Shown here in pieces: positions 1 through 5,132 of a DNA stretch of 5,132 nucleotides. Numbering within the stretch: position 1 is the stretch's first letter; each line of letters starts with the position of its first letter. The notes under the pieces are model-generated. The model was not told where the DNA came from and searched no databases. It worked only from the letters and a program-made list of their open reading frames with translations. The translations under genes were made by a program, and so were the position numbers. This stretch comes from Sulfurimonas sp. (GTDB taxonomy: Bacteria > Campylobacterota > Campylobacteria > Campylobacterales > Sulfurimonadaceae), in assembly GCA_027083475.1 (NCBI GenBank), contig JALWON010000224.1, forward strand, positions 1 through 5,132. The letters are read 5' to 3'.

Positions 1-88
1 TTAATTCATTGGCTTCTACAAGTCCAAGACCCAATTGAATGAGTTTGCCTTTAATATCATTGAGATTTGTTTGAAAATTTTGTATCAT
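1..88 (-). CDS. phoU: Probable PhoU, phosphate signalling regulator (N-terminal 29 codons only)
   Basis: Reading leftwards from an ATG at 88-86, an open frame continues to the window edge without a stop. It starts MIQNFQTNLNDIKGKLIQLG and ends in VEANEL at the edge. The amphipathic helical character and the pattern of leucines and isoleucines resemble the first helix of PhoU, a cytoplasmic three-helix-bundle protein that links the Pst transporter to the histidine kinase and represses the Pho response when phosphate is plentiful. A good ribosome binding site (AAGGA at 99-95, 6 nt spacer) precedes the ATG, and only 24 nt separate it from the pstB stop. Position directly after pstB is the usual place of phoU. 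The call leans on this context, because 29 residues alone cannot prove the family. The gene is cut by the window, not visibly broken. Confidence 0.75.
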   Translation of the reverse strand, partial: MIQNFQTNLNDIKGKLIQLGLGLVEANEL

Positions 89-94
89 TTTTTT

Positions 95-99
95 TCCTT
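95..99 (-). promoter_or_regulatory. Ribosome binding site of phoU
   Basis: AAGGA followed by a run of A and the ATG at 88, with a 6-nt spacer. It is what supports the start of the partial phoU frame, which is otherwise too short to judge. It repeats the pstB ribosome binding site including the A run. Confidence 0.7.
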
Positions 100-112
100 C
101 ATTTTGTCTATT

Positions 113-895
113 TTAGCCGAAACGACCTGTTATATAATCTTCTGTTCTTTTCTCTTTAGGATTTAAAAAGATGTTTTCTGTTTTATCATACTCAATTAAA
201 TCACCAAGGTACATAAATGCAGTATAATCACTAATACGTGAGGCTTGTTGCATATTATGCGTGACGATGGCAATGCTTACATCTTTTTTAAGTTCTACAA
301 TGAGCTCTTCAATGGCACCTGTTGAGATAGGGTCAAGGGCAGAGGTTGGCTCATCAAAGAGGAGTACTTCTGGTTTGACTGCAACTGCACGGGCAATACA
401 CAAACGCTGTTGCTGTCCACCTGAGAGTCCCATTGCAGATTTGCCGAGTCTATCATGTACCTCTTTCCAAAGGGCAGAACCTTTGAGGGAAGCTTCGACT
501 CTGTCAGAGAGTTCTGTTTTGTTTTTAATGCCTGCAATCTTGAGTCCATAGGCAACATTATCGAAGATACTCATCGGAAATGGGGTTGGTTTTTGAAAAA
601 TCATCCCTACTTGTTGGCGTAGTTGTATAAACTCGTTCTCTTTTTTAATAGCTAAAATATTGTTATATTTTCCTGTTTCTAAATCGAGTAAATTGATTTT
701 TCCATCATATTTGTTTCCCGGGTAGAGATCATGGATGCGGTTCATACTTCGTAAAAGTGTTGATTTTCCACAGCCACTTGGTCCAATGAGTGCTGTAATT
801 TGATTTTTTTCTATAGGGAGTGTAATATTTTTTAAAGAGGGGGCTTCTACTCCCGCATAGGTAAACGAAAAGTTTTTTATTTTCATTACTGGCAT
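113..895 (-). CDS. pstB: PstB, phosphate ABC transporter ATP-binding protein
   Basis: Cytoplasmic ATPase that drives phosphate import through PstC/PstA. From the start at 895 the protein has 260 residues, close to the roughly 257 of E. coli PstB. Seen motifs: Walker A GPSGCGKST at 38-46, Q-loop around Q101 (MIFQKPTPFPMSIFDNVAYG, typical of PstB), ABC signature LSGGQQQR at 157-164, Walker B LLFDEP at 178-183 with catalytic E182, D-loop SALD at 185-188, and switch H213. All catalytic residues are present. The frame is open further upstream to an ATG at 943, but that would add 16 residues without family character and overlap pstA by 35 nt. The ATG at 895 has AAAGGA 6 nt upstream, right after the pstA stop, so it is preferred. 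A third ATG at 886 is possible but sits too far from the ribosome binding site. Co-transcribed with pstA and phoU. Confidence 0.97.
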   Translation of the reverse strand: MPVMKIKNFSFTYAGVEAPSLKNITLPIEKNQITALIGPSGCGKSTLLRSMNRIHDLYPGNKYDGKINLLDLETGKYNNILAIKKENEFIQLRQQVGMIFQKPTPFPMSIFDNVAYGLKIAGIKNKTELSDRVEASLKGSALWKEVHDRLGKSAMGLSGGQQQRLCIARAVAVKPEVLLFDEPTSALDPISTGAIEELIVELKKDVSIAIVTHNMQQASRISDYTAFMYLGDLIEYDKTENIFLNPKEKRTEDYITGRFG

Positions 896-901
896 TTTTT
901 T

Positions 902-907
902 TCCTTT
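902..907 (-). promoter_or_regulatory. Ribosome binding site of pstB that decides its start
   Basis: AAAGGA lies just beyond the pstA stop codon (911-909) and 6 nt before the ATG at 895. It supports that start over the longer frame beginning at 943. The 14-nt string AAGGAAAAAAAATG is identical in front of pstB and phoU. Confidence 0.8.
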
Positions 908-908
908 A

Positions 909-1712
909 TTATTTTTTATTGCGTGTGAGGTATCTACCTGCAAGGTTGATGAGTAAAACCATCACTGTGAGAATAAATGAAGCAGCCCAAGCTAAGTCAC
1001 GACTCGATTTTTCTGGTTCATTGGCAAGGTTGTAGATACTTACCGTGAGCGATGGAAAACTCTCTGTAAGGTCTAAATTAAAGTAGTTACTCGTCTCAGA
1101 AGTAAAGAGCAGGGGTGCAGTCTCTCCTGCTATGCGGGCAAACGCAAGTAAAACACCTGTCATAATCCCTACTTTTGCAGCCTTAATGACAACATCTAAA
1201 ATGACTCTGTATTTAGAAGCTCCAAGTGCCATGCCTGCCTCTCGTAACTCCTTTGGAACAAGAGAAAGCATAGAGTCTGTGGTGTTAATGATGATGGGAA
1301 TCATCATAATAGAGAGGGCAATGATACCTGCAAATCCATTTGCTCCCCCAAAAGGAGCTACGGCAAAAGAGTAAACAAACGCACCAATAACGATAGAAGG
1401 TGCTGAAACCATAATATCACTTAAATCTCGAATGAGGTTTGCATACTTACCATGGCCATATTCACGAATATAAATGCCTGCAATCATCCCAAGCGGAATT
1501 CCAATGAGTGCAGCTAAAAGTGCTAAAACAAGTTGCCCTACGATAAGGTTTCTGAGTCCTCCATCGACAAGGTCATTGAGAAAAAGAGTAAAATGGAGTG
1601 AACTGACACCTTTGATAAAAAGTGTAACTAAAATCCAGCCTAAAAACCCAAGCCCAATGAGTGCAGAGAGAATAGAGAGTGCTAAAAAGAGTTTGTTGAT
1701 TTGGAGTCTCAT
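909..1712 (-). CDS. pstA: PstA, phosphate ABC transporter permease
   Basis: Inner-membrane permease that pairs with PstC to form the phosphate channel. It has 267 residues, somewhat shorter than E. coli PstA (about 296). Hydrophobic segments lie at roughly 8-33, 57-82, 100-120, 127-148, 182-200 and 241-260, giving the six helices expected. The segment GGLRNLIVGQ at 51-60 and the following IGIPLGMIAGIYIREYG are typical of PstA. The cytoplasmic EAA loop that docks on PstB is at about 155-185 (ELREAGMALGASKYRVILDV). RIAGETAPLLFT at 193-204 is a further family signature. The ATG at 1712 overlaps the pstC stop as ATGA, implying translational coupling, and AGGGG lies 6 nt upstream. Ends 13 nt before pstB. 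Nothing looks broken. Confidence 0.97.
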   Translation of the reverse strand: MRLQINKLFLALSILSALIGLGFLGWILVTLFIKGVSSLHFTLFLNDLVDGGLRNLIVGQLVLALLAALIGIPLGMIAGIYIREYGHGKYANLIRDLSDIMVSAPSIVIGAFVYSFAVAPFGGANGFAGIIALSIMMIPIIINTTDSMLSLVPKELREAGMALGASKYRVILDVVIKAAKVGIMTGVLLAFARIAGETAPLLFTSETSNYFNLDLTESFPSLTVSIYNLANEPEKSSRDLAWAASFILTVMVLLINLAGRYLTRNKK

Positions 1713-2665
1713 GCATTTCCCCTTTTAAGAAAATAAAATTTTGCAAATGAGATAACTGCAAAACTCATCACAAAAAGGATGAGCCCAAGATAAAAGAGTG
1801 CACTCTCACCAAGTCCACTCGCTTCACCAAAATTCACAGCCATCGCTACAGGAATGGAGATTGTAGGGTCGGTGATTTTGTCAGGGAGTGAATAGACAGC
1901 TCCGATGAGAAATGCAACTGCCATTGTCTCACCTAACGCACGACCAAGTGCTAAGATAATAGAACCGATGATTCCTGTTTTTGAGTAGGGAAAGATAATA
2001 TCTTTGACAACTTCAAATTTTGTTGCACCAAGCGCGTAGGCAGACTCTTTTAAAACATCAGGTGTGGTGTTCATGGAGTCACGTGTTACAGCCGCCATGA
2101 AAGGGAGTATCATCACACCAAGAACAAGACCAGCAGTTAAAAGTGAGACTTGATAGCCTCCAAAGGTATCAGCAATGAGTGGTGCAAAGTAGTAAAGCCC
2201 CCACATACCAAAGATGATACTTGGAATTGCAGCGAGTAACTCGATGGCCATACCAACAAATTTTGAGATGTTTTTTGAGGCAATTTCCGCTAAAAAGACG
2301 GCAATTCCCATCGCAATTGGCATGGCAAAGAGGAGGGCTATGAGTGTGGAAAGCAGAGTACCTATGATGGGTACTAAGCCACCAAATACTGTTTTTGTTG
2401 CCGCATCTTCTTCATCATCTTCATCTAAAATCATATCTTCATCGTCTTCATCAGCAATTATCGCATCATCACTATCTTCTATAACTGTATCAGAAGATTC
2501 AATAAGTGGTATTTCTTGATTCCAGCGTTGATCGGTGATAAATTGAAGACCAAACGCTTCAACAGCAGGTTTTGCAGATATAAAAAGTGTTGTAAATATA
2601 CCCAGTAGGAGCACTAAAACTAATGTCGCACTACTGAGTGAAATCTTTTGAAAAAGTTTTTCCAT
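1709..2665 (-). CDS. pstC: PstC, phosphate ABC transporter permease with acidic periplasmic insert
   Basis: Inner-membrane permease of the Pst phosphate importer, 318 residues. Hydrophobic helices lie at about 11-30, 98-125, 138-163, 174-194, 231-255 and 290-311. Family marks are VPIIGTLLSTLIALLFAMPI at 98-117, IELLAAIPSIIFGMWGLYYFAP at 141-162, the EAA loop at about 204-226 (LKESAYALGATKFEVVKDII), and LGRALGETMAVAFLIG at 240-255. The region between helices 1 and 2, periplasmic by family topology, is about twice the E. coli length. It contains a strongly acidic stretch at 56-87 (19 Asp/Glu of 32, no Lys or Arg). The rest is an ordinary PstC. The start at 2665 has a modest AGG 7 nt upstream. 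The gene begins 73 nt after pstS, with its own predicted Pho-type promoter in that gap, and its stop overlaps the pstA start. Confidence 0.96.
   Translation of the reverse strand: MEKLFQKISLSSATLVLVLLLGIFTTLFISAKPAVEAFGLQFITDQRWNQEIPLIESSDTVIEDSDDAIIADEDDEDMILDEDDEEDAATKTVFGGLVPIIGTLLSTLIALLFAMPIAMGIAVFLAEIASKNISKFVGMAIELLAAIPSIIFGMWGLYYFAPLIADTFGGYQVSLLTAGLVLGVMILPFMAAVTRDSMNTTPDVLKESAYALGATKFEVVKDIIFPYSKTGIIGSIILALGRALGETMAVAFLIGAVYSLPDKITDPTISIPVAMAVNFGEASGLGESALFYLGLILFVMSFAVISFAKFYFLKRGNA
2405..2500 (-). repeat. Acidic GAT/GAA-rich coding tract in pstC with an internal 27-nt-spaced duplication
   Basis: This part of pstC codes residues 56-87, almost all Asp and Glu with a few Ile, Ala and Ser. 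Within it, the 18-nt units at 2452-2435 (DEDDED) and 2425-2408 (DEDDEE) match at 16 of 18 positions and are separated by 9 nt, so the period is 27 nt. Lengths are multiples of three and the frame is kept. The pattern suggests growth by slippage or a small tandem duplication; that origin is inference. Confidence 0.7.
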
Positions 2666-2694
2666 GTTTGAACCTAATTGTAATGAATAATGGT

Positions 2695-2727
2695 ATTATA
2701 GTGAAAATTGATTACAAGTAGATTACA
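2695..2727 (-). promoter_or_regulatory. Predicted Pho-box promoter of pstC (internal promoter for pstCAB-phoU)
   Basis: On the minus strand, TGTAATC at 2727-2721 and again at 2716-2710 are spaced by exactly 11 nt. They are followed after 9 nt by TATAAT at 2700-2695. The start of transcription would fall near 2688, leaving a leader of roughly 23 nt to the pstC ATG. The geometry is identical to the two promoters between pstS and the porin. No -35 box is needed in the E. coli Pho model, where the direct repeats take its place. The regulator is inferred to be a PhoB/PhosR-type response regulator, which is not encoded in the window. Confidence 0.8.
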
Positions 2728-2738
2728 AACATTGAAAG

Positions 2739-3743
2739 TTATTGGATACCTTTTGCTTCCCAGTATGTATGAATTTTATCTGTTAAACTCTTTGGTAAAG
2801 GCACAAAACCTAAACTTTTGGCAATCTCTTGACCATTTTTGTAAGACCAATCATAAAACGCAGTGACTTTTTTATCCATCGCTGGATTTTCTTTTGGTAA
2901 AAGGATGAAAGTTGCTGCTACGATTGGGTAAGAGTTTGCTCCTTTAGGATCAGCAATGACAGAGTAAAAATCTTTTTTCGGGTTCAAGTCTGCTTTTGCA
3001 GCTGCTGCTTGGAATGCTTTGAGTTCTGGTTTGATGTAGTTTCCTGCTCTGTTTTCAACACTAGCCATGACGATGCCATTTTTTTGTGCATCTGCATAGT
3101 CGATATAGCCTACTGCAAAAGGAGTTTGTTTGATAAGACTTGCAACACCTGTGTTTTTGTTTCCACCAATGTGGTGATTCCCTGGCCAGTTGAGTGATTT
3201 TTTTGCACCATATTTATGTCTCCAAGTTTTATCTACTTTTGAGAGGTAATAGGTAAAGTTAAAGGTAGTCCCTGAACCATCTGCACGGTGAACAAAAGTT
3301 AATTTTTCGTGTGGAAGTTTCAGACCTTTGTTTGTGTTTGCAATGAGAGCATCATCCCAGTACTTCGTACTTCCGTTTGCAATGCTTACAATAGCTGCAC
3401 GGGAGAGTTTGAGATTTTTAACACCTGGAAGGTTGTAACCCATTGTAATAGCACCCACAACACCTGGGAATTGGTAGAGACCATGTTTTTTTAAGACTTT
3501 TGGACTGAGTGGTTTATCTGTTCCTGCAAAATCCACTTGACGAGCCTTTGCATCTTTGATTCCTTTTGAAGAACCTTTTGAGATATAATCCACTTTAATG
3601 CCTGTCGCTTTGTTATAAGCTTTTATCCATTTTTGATAAACACTATAAGGAAAAGAGGCACCACTTCCTTTGATTACATCATTTGCAGCTAATCCTGATA
3701 CTAAGAGTGAACTCGCAAGAGCGATTTTAATTACTTTTGTCAT
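2739..3743 (-). CDS. pstS: PstS, periplasmic phosphate-binding protein
   Basis: Periplasmic receptor that captures phosphate and delivers it to PstC/PstA. It has 334 residues with an N-terminal signal peptide (MTKVIKIALASSLLVSGLAA, cleavage around A19/A20). There is no lipobox cysteine, so it is a soluble periplasmic protein. Aligned by eye with E. coli PstS, the phosphate-contacting residues are kept: S30 and F31 (ASFP; Thr in E. coli), S58 (GSSKG), D76 (GTDKPL), and R153, D155, S157, G158, T159 in RADGSGTTF. D155 corresponds to the Asp linked to discrimination of phosphate from arsenate. The mature chain is markedly basic, about 41 Lys and 5 Arg against 23 Asp plus Glu. The ATG at 3743 has AAAGGT 5 nt upstream. 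First gene of the pst cluster, divergent from the porin, with a predicted Pho-type promoter. Confidence 0.98.
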   Translation of the reverse strand: MTKVIKIALASSLLVSGLAANDVIKGSGASFPYSVYQKWIKAYNKATGIKVDYISKGSSKGIKDAKARQVDFAGTDKPLSPKVLKKHGLYQFPGVVGAITMGYNLPGVKNLKLSRAAIVSIANGSTKYWDDALIANTNKGLKLPHEKLTFVHRADGSGTTFNFTYYLSKVDKTWRHKYGAKKSLNWPGNHHIGGNKNTGVASLIKQTPFAVGYIDYADAQKNGIVMASVENRAGNYIKPELKAFQAAAAKADLNPKKDFYSVIADPKGANSYPIVAATFILLPKENPAMDKKVTAFYDWSYKNGQEIAKSLGFVPLPKSLTDKIHTYWEAKGIQ

Positions 3744-3771
3744 GTTTTACCTTTATTTTTAAGATGGCGAA

Positions 3772-3804
3772 ATTATAAAATACTTTGGTTGCAACTTGGT
3801 TACA
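3772..3804 (-). promoter_or_regulatory. pstS: Predicted Pho-box promoter of pstS
   Basis: On the minus strand, TGTAACC at 3804-3798 and TGCAACC at 3793-3787 lie 11 nt apart, then 9 nt, then TATAAT at 3777-3772. Transcription should start near 3765, giving a leader of about 22 nt. The repeats deviate from the TGTAATC of the other two promoters at one or two positions, so affinity for the regulator may differ. The site stands 14 nt from the oppositely oriented porin site. Confidence 0.82.
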
Positions 3805-3818
3805 TTTATGATTTGAAT

Positions 3819-3851
3819 TGTAATCGTTATGTAATCAAGAGATTCTATAAT
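3819..3851 (+). promoter_or_regulatory. Predicted Pho-box promoter of the divergent porin
   Basis: On the plus strand, TGTAATC at 3819-3825 and 3830-3836 are 11 nt apart, followed after 9 nt by TATAAT at 3846-3851. Transcription should start near 3857, leaving a leader of about 26 nt with AAGGAA before the ATG at 3884. The same layout as at pstS and pstC puts the porin in the phosphate-starvation regulon by inference. Confidence 0.82.
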
Positions 3852-3883
3852 TTCGCCAACAAACAAAAAAGGAAATTACAAAC

Positions 3884-5132
3884 ATGAAAAAAATCGTTTT
3901 ATCAGCGTTTACAGCTTTAGCACTAGGTTCAACAGCAGCATCAGCACTGACTCTTTATACAAACAGTACAGGACAAGTATTTACAACGGCAGGTGAAGGA
4001 CGAACGAAACTTGGTGATTTTGTAGAAGCCAAAACAGTTGCAAAAACTGTAAAAAAGCAGAATGAGACTATTGCAAAGATTGAGAAAAATTCTAAGGCAA
4101 CACCTCTTTTTTCTAAAGCAAATAAGATTAAGATGAGTGGACAAGTTTTTCTAGGCTATAAAAATACAACTTTTAAAGACAAAACAGCCAATAGCAATAC
4201 ACAAGATTTCCAACTACGTCGTGGTTACTTACAAGTAAAAGCATATCTTTTGGATGATCCTAAATCTTACTATCGTGTGACTATGGATTTAACGAGAGAA
4301 GCAGGTACAGTGGCAAATACAAATGGGAGTATGATTGTTCGTGCAAAATATGCATACTTGAACTTAAATGAACTCCTTCCAGCGACAAGTTTTGAAATAG
4401 GTCTAGCACACCGTCCTTGGCATGATTATGAAGAGCATAATTCTTGGTTATATAGAAGTATTTCTGAAGTATTGATAGAAAATAAAAACTCAGCACGTTT
4501 AAGCTCTTCTGCAGATTTTGGTGTAATGGCAAAAACAAGAACAAAATATTTTGATAGCGACATAGGTGTTTTTAATGGAGAGGGGTACCACAGTGCAAAT
4601 AATTCAAATGGCTTAAGTTTAGAGTGGAGATTGACAGGGCACCTTTTAGGAACTGCAGGACATCCTGAAAAGAATACATATCTTGATGCTTCATTCTTTG
4701 GGCAGTTAAATCAAAAACATTCACTCAATGCAGTGACAAATCAAAATGATGATTTACATTTTTATGGATTCCATACAGTCTTTAATATGCCTGCATTCTT
4801 AGCTTCTGCTCAGTATGTGACTTCAACTGATACTTCTACAAACTCCTCAGCAACAGGGAAAGTGTCAAGCGGTTCAGGTGATGGATACTCTTTTAACATT
4901 GAAGGTCGTTTAGGAAATGAACACCAATACAAAGCATTCGCAAAGTATGATAAATGGACACCAGACACTATTACAGGTGCACTCAAAAATACTCGTCATA
5001 CTTATATTGGTGGTCTTGCTTGGAAAATGAATAGAAATGTTGAATGGGTAGCAAATGTAACAAAAAATGATAATAGTAATGATGCATATAATGCTTCTTC
5101 TGCAACTGCTAACTCTACAGCTTACATGATGA
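3884..5132 (+). CDS. Outer-membrane porin, likely phosphate-selective (OprO/OprP-like), C-terminus cut by window
   Basis: Open frame from ATG 3884 to the right edge, 416 codons without a stop. It begins with a clear signal peptide (MKKIVLSAFTALALGSTAASA, cleavage after residue 21). A charged, probably helical stretch at about 45-80 (VEAKTVAKTVKKQNETIAKI) separates it from the first strand at 82-92. The rest shows alternating strands with aromatic girdles and short Asn/Ser/Gly loops, typical of a beta-barrel. LRRGYLQVKAYLLDD at 111-125 followed by YYRVTMDLT resembles the Porin_O_P family. HRPWHDYEEHNSWLYR at 176-191 recalls porins of sulfur-oxidising Campylobacterota, from memory. Ser/Thr/Gly-rich stretches at 312-334 and 397-413 look like extracellular loops. 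The last strand, usually ending in Phe, is outside the window. Phosphate selectivity is inferred from divergence with pstS and the shared promoter. A general porin remains possible. Confidence 0.85.
   Translation, partial: MKKIVLSAFTALALGSTAASALTLYTNSTGQVFTTAGEGRTKLGDFVEAKTVAKTVKKQNETIAKIEKNSKATPLFSKANKIKMSGQVFLGYKNTTFKDKTANSNTQDFQLRRGYLQVKAYLLDDPKSYYRVTMDLTREAGTVANTNGSMIVRAKYAYLNLNELLPATSFEIGLAHRPWHDYEEHNSWLYRSISEVLIENKNSARLSSSADFGVMAKTRTKYFDSDIGVFNGEGYHSANNSNGLSLEWRLTGHLLGTAGHPEKNTYLDASFFGQLNQKHSLNAVTNQNDDLHFYGFHTVFNMPAFLASAQYVTSTDTSTNSSATGKVSSGSGDGYSFNIEGRLGNEHQYKAFAKYDKWTPDTITGALKNTRHTYIGGLAWKMNRNVEWVANVTKNDNSNDAYNASSATANSTAYMM

Larger units (their letters stand above)
3766..3857. repeat. 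Perfect 12-bp inverted repeat at the two divergent -10/start regions
   Basis: GGCGAAATTATA at 3766-3777 and TATAATTTCGCC at 3846-3857 are exact reverse complements. Each arm covers a -10 hexamer plus the six bases downstream of it. Aligned without gaps over 39 nt (3804-3766 minus against 3819-3857 plus), the two promoters match at 28 positions. The arms are far apart (68 nt), so this is symmetry of two promoters rather than a hairpin. Confidence 0.85.

Noticed and set aside
261..558. Open frames of 87-96 codons on both strands inside pstB
   Set aside because: They are antisense or shifted readings of a clearly coding pstB with intact motifs.
896..943. Longer pstB start at 943 adding 16 residues
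   Set aside because: The added residues do not resemble the PstB N-terminus, the start lies inside pstA, and a good ribosome binding site points to 895.
1132..1761. Several 62-84 codon frames within pstA and at its junction with pstC
   Set aside because: Shadows of the permease genes, without own ribosome binding site or recognisable protein features.
2417..2452. Acidic tract of PstC as an EF-hand calcium site
   Set aside because: Residues 72-83 have acids at positions 1, 3, 5 and 12 and Ile at 8, but the Gly at position 6 is missing and no flanking helices are evident; low-complexity acidity explains the match.
2214..2519. Plus-strand open frame of 101 codons with long serine runs
   Set aside because: The serine runs are the complement of the GAT/GAA tract of pstC; no ribosome binding site or family resemblance was seen.
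2679..2685. Plus-strand TGTAATG near the pstC start as another Pho half-site
   Set aside because: It has no partner at 11 nt and no suitably placed -10, so it is likely chance in AT-rich sequence.
2687..2699. Small inverted repeat ATAAT-GGT-ATTAT after pstS as terminator
   Set aside because: Only five A/T pairs, no GC stem and no U tract on the pstS strand; it overlaps the predicted -10 of pstC.
3941..4544. Minus-strand frames of 67 and 87 codons opposite the porin
   Set aside because: The plus-strand porin frame is continuous with a signal peptide and barrel pattern; the antisense products show only Leu/Phe/Cys-rich shadow composition.

Overview
The window holds a high-affinity phosphate (Pst) uptake locus of a Gram-negative, AT-rich bacterium, most likely a member of the Campylobacterota (Sulfurimonas/Sulfurovum-like). 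The assignment rests on the style of the proteins: a lysine-rich, non-lipidated PstS, and an outer-membrane porin whose sequence reads like those of sulfur-oxidising epsilon-type bacteria. It also rests on the -10-dominated promoters without a -35 box. The genus is inference.

Layout: from about 3743 down to 1, the minus strand carries pstS, pstC, pstA, pstB and the first 29 codons of a probable phoU, running off the left edge. pstC and pstA overlap by 4 nt. pstA to pstB and pstB to phoU are separated by 13 and 24 nt that hold strong ribosome binding sites. pstS and pstC are separated by 73 nt. On the plus strand, from 3884 to the right edge, lies a divergent outer-membrane porin gene that is cut by the window end after 416 codons.

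Together the products form one path for phosphate: entry through the porin, capture by periplasmic PstS, transport through the PstC/PstA channel powered by PstB, and signalling through PhoU.

The most notable result is regulatory. Three promoters (pstS, pstC and the divergent porin) share exactly the same architecture: a 7-nt repeat of type TGTAAYC, 4 nt, the same 7-nt repeat, 9 nt, then TATAAT. This looks like a Pho-box equivalent with 11-nt period. It ties the porin to the phosphate regulon and gives pstCAB-phoU its own regulated promoter. The two divergent promoter arms also share a perfect 12-bp inverted repeat covering the -10 and the transcription start region.

The second oddity is an insert of about 35 residues in the first periplasmic loop of PstC. 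It holds a block with 19 Asp/Glu in 32 residues and no basic residue, opposite an unusually basic PstS (46 Lys+Arg against 23 Asp+Glu in the mature chain). No mobile element, CRISPR array, tRNA or rRNA was seen, and no stretch over 300 nt lacks a gene.
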